Assembly: GCF_003932715.1 (NCBI RefSeq)
Contig: NZ_CP020700.1
Coordinates: 5,292,501-5,356,500 of the forward strand
Direction of reading: 5' to 3'
DNA from: Streptomyces tsukubensis
GTDB lineage: Bacteria > Actinomycetota > Actinomycetes > Streptomycetales > Streptomycetaceae
Length of the DNA: 64,000 nucleotides
Made by a program: the position numbers and the translations under genes. A model generated the notes under the pieces. It made no database searches, had not been told where the DNA came from, and saw nothing but the letters and a program-made list of their open reading frames with translations. Below, one piece after another: positions 29,535-35,904 of the stretch. The first letter of the stretch is position 1. Every line of letters begins with the position of its first letter.

Positions 29535-29563
29535 ACGCTATTGGTCTGGACCATTAAGGTCAA
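29535..29563 (-). promoter_or_regulatory. Chitinase promoter
   Basis: On the minus strand TTGACC (29563-29558) and TAGCGT (29540-29535) are separated by exactly 17 bp. The match to the HrdB consensus is good. Confidence 0.75.
29540..29555. promoter_or_regulatory. DasR-responsive element (dre)
   Basis: ATTGGTCTGGACCATT matches 13 of 16 positions of the dre consensus ACTGGTCTAGACCACT, keeps the TGGTCT-n-GACCA palindrome, and lies almost wholly inside the chitinase promoter spacer. Confidence 0.8.
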
Positions 29564-29733
29564 TGGTTTCCCGCGAAACGCTGGTACAGAGGGAAATCGG
29601 CCTCCTTCTCCTCGTTGATTCCTTGCCCAGGGTGAAGCTTTGGCCCTTGGTTGCGGTCAACAACCCGCCGTTGTCAGGCTGTTGCCGTCTGTCGCTGTCT
29701 GTCCATATGTGCGGATGTGGTTGGGAGTGGTTC

Positions 29734-30486
29734 GTGGCCATCGGTGAGCAGCCGGCCTATCTTCGCGTGGCGAGCGACCTGCGCCGGAAGATCGTCGACG
29801 GCACGCTGCCGCCGCATACCCGTCTCCCTTCCCAGGCCCGGATCCGGAAGGAGTACGGAGTCTCCGACACCGTCGCGCTGGAGGCGCGCAAAGTGCTCAT
29901 GGCGGAGGGTCTGGTCGAGGGGCGGTCCGGTTCGGGCACCTATGTACGGGAGCGGCCCGTGCCGCGCCGGATCTCCCGCTCCGGCTTCCGGCTGCCCTCC
30001 GGTGCCAACCCCTTCCGCCAGGAGCAGACCGCCGTCGGCGCCCAGGGAACCTGGGAGTCCCGCAGTGAGCAGGAGGGGGCGAGCGTCGACATCGCGGCCC
30101 GGCTGGGGGTTCCGGTCGGCGCCCGGGTGATGCGCACCCGCTATGTCTTCCGGGAGCAGGGGGAGGCGATGATGCTCTCCACCTCCTGGGAGCCGCTCGA
30201 CGTCACCGGCCGGACGCCCGTCATGCTGCCGGAGGAGGGGCCGCTCGGCGGCTGCGGGGTGGTCGAGCGGATGGCCGCCATCGACATCGTCGTCGACAAC
30301 GTGAGCGAGGAGGTCGGCGCCCGGCCGGGGCTGGCCGACGAACTGCTGACGCTGGGGGGTGTGCCGGGTCATGTCGTCATGGTGGTGGCCCGGACCTACT
30401 ACGCGTCGGGCCGCCCTGTGGAAACCGCGGATATTGTCGTACCGGCGGATCGTTTCCGGGTCGCGTACCACCTGCCCGTAAGGTGA
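29734..30486 (+). CDS. GntR/UTRA-family transcription regulator
   Basis: The 250-residue regulator has an N-terminal winged helix (about 5-72: LRRKIVDGTLPPHTRLPSQ, with ARKVLMAEGLVEGRSGSGTY) and a C-terminal UTRA effector domain (about 85-245). This is the HutC subfamily layout. Lines such as VMRTRYVFREQGEAMMLSTSW are UTRA strands. The ligand is unknown. It is not DasR itself: the N-terminus lacks the features I recall for DasR. The GTG at 29734 is chosen because GGGAG lies 6 nt upstream; the longer reading adds an unlikely Cys/Trp-rich lead. It is divergent from the chitinase gene and followed by a nested hairpin. Confidence 0.9.
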   Translation: MAIGEQPAYLRVASDLRRKIVDGTLPPHTRLPSQARIRKEYGVSDTVALEARKVLMAEGLVEGRSGSGTYVRERPVPRRISRSGFRLPSGANPFRQEQTAVGAQGTWESRSEQEGASVDIAARLGVPVGARVMRTRYVFREQGEAMMLSTSWEPLDVTGRTPVMLPEEGPLGGCGVVERMAAIDIVVDNVSEEVGARPGLADELLTLGGVPGHVVMVVARTYYASGRPVETADIVVPADRFRVAYHLPVR

Positions 30487-30529
30487 CGGTCGCGTTCACC
30501 CCTGCCTCATACGGCCCGAGGTGCCCGCG

Positions 30530-30577
30530 CCCGGCACGGTTACCCGCAGTGCGAAGCGGGCATGGGGACCGTGCGGG
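30530..30577. terminator. Nested hairpin after the GntR gene
   Basis: The outer arms CCCGGCACGGT/ACCGTGCGGG (one bulge) enclose a second stem CCCGC/GCGGG. The structure starts 44 nt after the stop. Confidence 0.6.
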
Positions 30578-30774
30578 ATACGGACGGGGGCGGTGCCGTG
30601 CCCTGGGCGCAGCGTCCGGCGGCCCGGTGCGACCGAGCCTCTTTCCTATCTCTTTGTGAAAATCCGTATGCGCTGAGTGAAGGTCAGGCGTAGGCTCCGG
30701 CATATGCATAATGCGGTTTCCCGGGGACCTTCTCGAACTTCTCAGTCCAGCGGACCCATCGGGGGAGGGGTGCG

Positions 30775-30954
30775 ATGAGCGACGGCAACGCCGCGCTCTC
30801 CTGGCTCGTCATACGCCAGGACGACAACGGCAATCGCTACCGCGTCGGACGGTACGCCACCGAGGACGAGGCCCGGAAGATGGTCGACAAGCTCGACGCC
30901 AAGGGGCACCGTCAGCTCTATTCGGTGGAGCGGGCCGAGGGCTCCGTGCTCTGA
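30775..30954 (+). CDS. 59-residue SPOR-like small protein
   Basis: This short gene encodes MSDGNAALSWLVIRQDDNGN at its start, followed by a beta-alpha pattern RVGRYATEDEARKMVDKLD and a final strand LYSVERAEG. This is half of an RNP/SPOR-like fold, often annotated as a SPOR domain-containing protein in Streptomyces. GGGGAGGGG lies 4-5 nt before the ATG. The NUDIX gene starts 27 nt after the stop, so the two may be co-transcribed in part. Function is unknown. It lacks a signal or membrane segment, so it is not a typical periplasmic SPOR protein. Confidence 0.8.
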   Translation: MSDGNAALSWLVIRQDDNGNRYRVGRYATEDEARKMVDKLDAKGHRQLYSVERAEGSVL

Positions 30955-30967
30955 CGGCCGACGGAGG

Positions 30968-30973
30968 TACGCT
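30968..30973 (+). promoter_or_regulatory. Possible leaderless -10 of the NUDIX gene
   Basis: TACGCT lies 7 nt before the ATG at 30981, in the gap after the small SPOR-like gene. A GGAGG also lies 14-18 nt upstream, too far for an ideal ribosome-binding site. Confidence 0.4.
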
Positions 30974-30980
30974 CCGGCCC

Positions 30981-31439
30981 ATGACGGATCGTGATCGTGT
31001 CGTGGTCGCCGGAGCGCTGCTGGACCGGGGGCGGCTGCTGGCCGCGCGCCGCAGCGCCCCCGAGGAGGTCGCCGGGCGCTGGGAGCTGCCCGGAGGCAAG
31101 GTGGAGCCGGGCGAGCGCCCCGAGGACGCCCTGGTGCGCGAATTGCGCGAGGAGCTGGGCGTGCTGGCGGAACCCCTGGCCCGCATTCCCGGCGAGTGGC
31201 CGCTGAAGCGCGGGTATGTGCTGCGGGTGTGGACCGCCAGACTTCTGTCCGGCGAACCCCGTCCACTGGAGGACCACGACGAACTGCGATGGCTCGGCCC
31301 CGACGAGACCGATGACGTGGACTGGCTGGACCAGGACCGCCCGGCAGTCGCCGAGGCCGTACGCCTTCTGCGCGAACACCCGTTCCCCGGCGCGGCCGCC
31401 GGGACGCCCGATACCTCGCGTCCGACCGGTCGTCACTGA
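30981..31439 (+). CDS. NUDIX hydrolase, MutT-like
   Basis: The 152-residue protein carries a complete NUDIX box: GGKVEPGERPEDALVREL followed by REELGV, with the metal-binding Glu residues in place. The preceding WELPGGK and the small size resemble MutT-type enzymes that hydrolyse 8-oxo-dGTP or related nucleotides. Actual substrate is unproven. The last 20 residues are Pro/Thr/Arg-rich and non-conserved in appearance. It stands downstream of the 59-residue gene. Confidence 0.88.
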   Translation: MTDRDRVVVAGALLDRGRLLAARRSAPEEVAGRWELPGGKVEPGERPEDALVRELREELGVLAEPLARIPGEWPLKRGYVLRVWTARLLSGEPRPLEDHDELRWLGPDETDDVDWLDQDRPAVAEAVRLLREHPFPGAAAGTPDTSRPTGRH

Positions 31440-31583
31440 GCCGTTCGCGTCAAGAATGCTCCTATAAGTTGATAAATAGTCCCCAACATCACAAAACGGG
31501 ATATCTCCGGGCAGGATTCGGGTATGTGGTGGTTAGCCACCCGAATGGGACGTGGATCTGCTGCGGGTCCGGGAGTGAGCGGC

Positions 31584-31991
31584 GTGATCGACATCGACGG
31601 CGCCTGCGCCGAATGGACCTTTCCGGCGGAGCCCGACGCCGTCCGCTCCGCACGGCACGCCGTCCGGGACACCCTTCGCGACTGGGGCCTGGATCACGGC
31701 GTCAGCGATGTGACCGTACTGCTGGTCAGTGAACTGGTCACCAACTCCCTGCGCTACGCCTCCGGCCCCATCGGAGTCCGCCTCGTCTGCCGTGAGCCGG
31801 GTGAGAACTCCCCCGCTCTCCGGGTCGAGGTCTCCGACCCCCTGCCCGATCCGCCCGTCGCGCGGACCGCCGCACCGGACGACGAGACCGGACGCGGGTT
31901 GCAACTCGTCGCCGGAACCGCCCGCCGCTGGGGTACCAGACGCGGATTGACAGGCAAGACTGTGTGGTTCGAGCTGTCACTTGCTGGTTAA
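31584..31991 (+). CDS. Stand-alone anti-sigma-like HATPase (SpoIIAB/RsbW type)
   Basis: The soluble GHKL ATPase (about 135 residues from this start) covers the whole protein: N-box LLVSELVTNSLRYA, a G1-like VEVSDPLPDPP and a glycine loop DETGRGLQLV. Proteins of this kind bind sigma factors and phosphorylate STAS partners, though many Streptomyces members are orphans with unknown targets. I prefer the GTG at 31584, which has GGGAG 8 nt upstream. The in-frame ATG at 31524 would add 20 residues and a TTA codon. It lies directly upstream of a large SpoIIE-type phosphatase and may function with it. Confidence 0.82.
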   Translation: MIDIDGACAEWTFPAEPDAVRSARHAVRDTLRDWGLDHGVSDVTVLLVSELVTNSLRYASGPIGVRLVCREPGENSPALRVEVSDPLPDPPVARTAAPDDETGRGLQLVAGTARRWGTRRGLTGKTVWFELSLAG

Positions 31992-32006
31992 AAGTGTGAA
32001 GGGACA

Positions 32007-32056
32007 ACGATCACGGCTCGGACGGCGCAAAATGAACGAGACCGTGCTGTGATCGT
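32007..32056. promoter_or_regulatory. Inverted repeat before the PAS/GAF/SpoIIE gene
   Basis: ACGATCACGGC and GCTGTGATCGT pair at 10 of 11 positions across a 28-nt spacer, about 85-130 nt before the GTG. It could be a weak terminator of the preceding gene or a regulator site. Confidence 0.4.
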
Positions 32057-32138
32057 GAACGCCGTGTGCGTCGGAGCCGTAGTGCTGAATACTGCGGTCA
32101 TGGCCGGTCCGGTGCGGTGAGCTGGAGGGGACGGTCGC

Positions 32139-34928
32139 GTGAGCGAGATATCCGGGACGACGGGCGATGTCGTATGGCAGAGCAGCCCGCCTGGCTCGAT
32201 ATACGACTACATCAGGGCTGCCTCCTTCTCGATAGGCCCCGACGGGCTGGTGGACCAGTGGAGCCGCCGCGCCGTCGACCTCTTCGGTGTCACCGCGTCC
32301 GAGGTCCGCGGCAAGGACCCGATAGAGGTCTTCCTCCCGGCCGAACTGCGCCCGCGCGGCCACCGGCAGGTCAAGGAGATACTCGACGGCAAGGAATGGA
32401 CGGGCCTGGTGCCCTTCCGCACCCCCGGCAGCCCCCGTACCCCCGGGAGCGTCCGGGCCGAGGGCCTCGCCGAGGTCTATGTGATGCCCAGCGAGACGGA
32501 GACCGGGGAACGGGCCGCGCTCTGTATCGTCGTCGACGTCCGGGCACTGCGCCGGATAGAGACCGACCTCGCCGCCACCGAGGCGATATTCGGCCAATCA
32601 CCCTTCGGCTTCCTCCTCTTCGGTACCGATCTGCGCGTACAGCGCGCCAATCAGCGCTTCGCGACCGTCTTCGGCGGCACCGCCGACGACCACCGGGGCC
32701 GTACCGTCCACGACTACCTCTCCCGCCCCGAGGCCGACCGGATGACCGCGTCACTGCGCAGGGTCCTCCGGACCGGGGAGCCCGTGATCGACTTCCAGCT
32801 CGTCGGCGCACCGCCCCACAGCCCCGAGCGCCGACACTGGTCCATCAACCTCTACCGGGTGCACAGCGGAACGGGCCGGACCATCGGAGTGGCCGGAATC
32901 GGCACGGATGTCACCCGCCGCCATGTAGCCGCCCGCGAAGCAGCCAGCGCCCGCCGCAACCTCGCCCTGCTCAACGAGGCGAGCGTCCGCATCGGCAACT
33001 CCCTCGACCTGGAAACCACCGCGCGCGAACTGCTCGGCGTCGCCGTCCCCGGCTTCTGCGACCTCGCCTCCGTCGACCTCTACCAATCTCTGCTCAGCGG
33101 GGACGACGAGGCCCCCGGCCCCTGGGACGCCTCCGGGGCAGACGGCTCGGGAGGCGCCCTGCGCCGTGTCGCCTTCGCCAGCGCGGTCTCCGACGCTCCG
33201 CTGATCACGACCCCGGGCTGCGGTGCCCGCGGTGACACCCCCACCGAAGTCGGCGAGGTCCACCGCTACAGCGCGAACTCGCCCTGCGCCGGTGCCCTGC
33301 GCACGGCCCGGGTCCAGCACATCCCCGGCAAGGACGGCAGCCTCGTCCGGTCCACCCTCGCCGTGCCGCTGGTGGCCCACGATTCCGTCGTCGGGCTCGT
33401 CCAGTTCTCCCGTACCAAGGGCAGCGAACCCTTCGGCGAACGGGACCGGGCCCTCGCCGTCGAACTCGCCGCCCGGGCCGCGGTCTGCATCGACAACGCC
33501 CGCCTCTACCGGCGCGAGCACGAGCGGGCCCTCATCCTCCAGCGCAGCCTCCTCCCCCCGGGCGACCCCGAAGCCGCCGGACTCGACATCGCCTGCCGCT
33601 ATCTGCCGGGCAACACCGCCACCGAGGTCGGCGGCGACTGGTTCGACGTCATCGAGCTCCCCGGACACCGCACGGCGCTCGTCGTCGGCGATGTCATGGG
33701 CCGGGGGCTGCGCGCCGCCGTCGCCATGGGCGAACTGCGCACCGCCGTCCGCACCCTGGCGCTGCTCGACCTCGAACCCGCAGAGGTGCTCTCCGCCCTC
33801 GACGAGATCGCCCGGGGACTCGGCGGCCCCAGCGGCACCCAGCAGGGCACCCGAGTGGCCCATAAATCCCGCGAGGCCGATCTCTCCGAGGTCTATCTGG
33901 CGACCTGTGTCTACGCCGTCTACGACCCCGTCACCCGACGTTGCACCTTCGCCAACGCCGGACATCTGCCGCCCGTCCTCGTGGAACCCGGCGAGGAGGC
34001 GCTGCTGCTCGACGTTCCGCCGGGGATGCCCCTCGGCGTCGGCGGCGAACCCTTCGAGGAGGTCGAGGTCGAACTCCCCGAAGGCGCACTCCTCGCGCTC
34101 TACACCGACGGACTCGTCGAATCCCGCGACCACCACCTCGACGAAGGGCTGACCGCCTTCCGCGCAGCCCTGACCGGCCCCACTCTCCTCACGGGCCACA
34201 GCAGCCACACCAGTCCCACTGGCCCTCCCACCCCTTCCGGTCCGGCCTCCCCGGGCATGCCCGGCCCCGCCCTGCCCGTCGTACGCCCCCTGCCCTCCCG
34301 CAGGCCGGCCCCTCCGGGCCCGGGCCGTCCCGCCGCACCCGCCGTGCCCGCCGCGCCGCGCCTCGTGCCGGAACCAACGGCCCCGACCGTACGCGCCGGG
34401 CTGCCGCGGTCGCTGGAGGACATCTGCGACCACGTACTGAACACGCTCGACACCCGCCACGGCGAGGACGACATCGCCCTCCTCATGGCACGGGTCCAGG
34501 GCCTGCCCGCCGACGCCGTCGGCGACTGGCAGCTGCCACGCGAGCCCCGGTCCGTGGGCCGTGCCCGCGAACTGACCCGCGACCAACTGCACTCCTGGGG
34601 TCTCGGCGCTCTGGTGGACACCGTGGAGCTGCTGGTGAGCGAGCTGGTCACCAACGCGCTGCGCTACGGCGAGGGCGAGATCCGGCTCCGGCTGCTCCGC
34701 GACCGCACCCTGGTCTGCGAGGTCTGGGACGGCGGACTTGTCCAGCCCCGCCGCCGCCGGGCCCGGGACACCGACGAGGGCGGCCGCGGCCTCCAGCTCG
34801 TCGGGCTGCTCAGCGCCGCCTGGGGCTCTCGCCGCACCCCCCGGGGCAAGACCGTCTGGTTCGAACTCGCCCTTCCGGGAGAGGGGACCGCCGAACCCAC
34901 CGTGGAGCAGTTGCTGAGCATGTACTGA
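32139..34928 (+). CDS. PAS/GAF/SpoIIE-type phosphatase with C-terminal anti-sigma-like ATPase
   Basis: The 929-residue cytoplasmic signalling protein has two PAS-like sensors (about 20-135 and 145-265) and a GAF domain (about 280-450). A PP2C/SpoIIE domain follows, with GGDWFD near 498, GDVMGRG near 518, YTDGLVES near 655 and EDD near 776. The HATPase_c domain (about 790-915) has N-box SELVTNALRY and a GGRGLQLV loop. It should integrate sensory input and control phosphorylation of a STAS protein. A Pro/Gly/Ser-rich insert of about 80 residues (about 678-757) splits the PP2C domain before its last metal-binding acids. GGAGGGG lies upstream of the GTG. No STAS or sigma gene is adjacent. Confidence 0.88.
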   Translation: MSEISGTTGDVVWQSSPPGSIYDYIRAASFSIGPDGLVDQWSRRAVDLFGVTASEVRGKDPIEVFLPAELRPRGHRQVKEILDGKEWTGLVPFRTPGSPRTPGSVRAEGLAEVYVMPSETETGERAALCIVVDVRALRRIETDLAATEAIFGQSPFGFLLFGTDLRVQRANQRFATVFGGTADDHRGRTVHDYLSRPEADRMTASLRRVLRTGEPVIDFQLVGAPPHSPERRHWSINLYRVHSGTGRTIGVAGIGTDVTRRHVAAREAASARRNLALLNEASVRIGNSLDLETTARELLGVAVPGFCDLASVDLYQSLLSGDDEAPGPWDASGADGSGGALRRVAFASAVSDAPLITTPGCGARGDTPTEVGEVHRYSANSPCAGALRTARVQHIPGKDGSLVRSTLAVPLVAHDSVVGLVQFSRTKGSEPFGERDRALAVELAARAAVCIDNARLYRREHERALILQRSLLPPGDPEAAGLDIACRYLPGNTATEVGGDWFDVIELPGHRTALVVGDVMGRGLRAAVAMGELRTAVRTLALLDLEPAEVLSALDEIARGLGGPSGTQQGTRVAHKSREADLSEVYLATCVYAVYDPVTRRCTFANAGHLPPVLVEPGEEALLLDVPPGMPLGVGGEPFEEVEVELPEGALLALYTDGLVESRDHHLDEGLTAFRAALTGPTLLTGHSSHTSPTGPPTPSGPASPGMPGPALPVVRPLPSRRPAPPGPGRPAAPAVPAAPRLVPEPTAPTVRAGLPRSLEDICDHVLNTLDTRHGEDDIALLMARVQGLPADAVGDWQLPREPRSVGRARELTRDQLHSWGLGALVDTVELLVSELVTNALRYGEGEIRLRLLRDRTLVCEVWDGGLVQPRRRRARDTDEGGRGLQLVGLLSAAWGSRRTPRGKTVWFELALPGEGTAEPTVEQLLSMY

Positions 34929-34987
34929 CCCGCGCGGCACCGCACACCCGAGGCTCCCGAGGAGCCGGACCACCGGCCCGGCGACCC

Positions 34988-35701
34988 TCAGGATGCGGCC
35001 TTCAGCGCGGCCAGCCGAGCCTCCACTTCCGCCGTATCGCCCACACCGTCGAGCTGCTCGAACTGGGAGTCCAGGGACGAGGCAGCCAACTCCTGCTTGC
35101 CCAGTGCCCGGGCCTCCTCGCGGCGGACCTTGTCCTCGAACCGGCCCAGCTCGCTCGCCGGGTCCAGAACGTCGATGCTCTTGACCGCGTCCAGCATCCG
35201 GTTCTGTGCATCCGCGGTGCGGGAACGGGCCACCAGCTCGTCGCGCTTCGCCTGAAGCTGCGAGAACTTCCCCTTCATCTGGTCGAGCCCGGTCTTCAGC
35301 TTCTCCACGACCTCCGACTGGGCGGCGATCACCGGTTCGGCGGTCTTCGCCTCCTTCTCGGACTGAAGCTGACGCTGCAGGGCCACCCTCGCCAGCTCGT
35401 CGAACCGGTCCGCCTCGGGGCTCTGCCCCGACGTACGCAGCTCGTCCGCTTTCCTGCTCGCCGCCAGCGCCTTCTCGCCCCACTGCGCCGCAGCCGCGAG
35501 ATCCTCCTGGTGGTCCTGCTCCATCAGCCTCAGATTGCCGATCGTGCCGGCGATCGCCTGCTCCGCGTCGCTGATGTTGTTCGCGTAATCCCTGATCAGC
35601 TGGTCGAGCATCTTCTCGGGATCCTCGGCCTGGTCGAGCAGGGCATTGATGTTCGCCTTGGCCAACTGGGTGACCCGGCCGAGGATGGTCTGCTTGGTCA
35701 T
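34988..35701 (-). CDS. PspA/IM30 (ESCRT-III-like) envelope-stress protein
   Basis: The 237-residue, almost wholly helical protein has an amphipathic start (QTILGRVTQLAKANINALLDQ) and a conserved EDPEKMLDQLIRDY. Long coiled coils follow (about 40-190). PspA/IM30 proteins assemble on damaged membranes and preserve integrity and proton-motive force. AAGGAG lies 6 nt before the ATG. A TPM-domain gene lies 203 nt upstream on the same strand, so the two may be functionally linked. I leave the symbol blank because Streptomyces can hold more than one paralogue. Confidence 0.92.
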   Translation of the reverse strand: MTKQTILGRVTQLAKANINALLDQAEDPEKMLDQLIRDYANNISDAEQAIAGTIGNLRLMEQDHQEDLAAAAQWGEKALAASRKADELRTSGQSPEADRFDELARVALQRQLQSEKEAKTAEPVIAAQSEVVEKLKTGLDQMKGKFSQLQAKRDELVARSRTADAQNRMLDAVKSIDVLDPASELGRFEDKVRREEARALGKQELAASSLDSQFEQLDGVGDTAEVEARLAALKAAS

Positions 35702-35863
35702 CGCGCTTCTCCTTGTCGGAGCCGAAACCGCTGGGGCGGCCGAGACGGCTGGGGTACGCCGGGAGGACTGGAGGGGTTTGTGGGACTTGAGGAGGGGACA
35801 GGACCCGCGGACCCGGAGGACCTGGGGGACCGGGCCGGAGCCGGGGAAGAACGACGAGAGGCC

Positions 35864-35891
35864 GGCGGGGGAGACCCGGAGGACCCCCGCC
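35864..35891 (-). terminator. Terminator of the TPM-domain gene
   Basis: The perfect 8-bp stem GGCGGGGG/CCCCCGCC with a 12-nt loop lies 14 nt past the stop. Confidence 0.5.
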
Positions 35892-35904
35892 CCGGCGGGG
35901 CACC

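Larger units (their letters stand above)
29440..29733. other. Divergent chitinase/GntR control region
   Basis: Besides the chitinase promoter, an inverted repeat ACAAC-n5-GTTGT at 29660-29674 lies 60-74 nt before the GntR start codon. It could be an autoregulatory site (low confidence). Confidence 0.45.
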
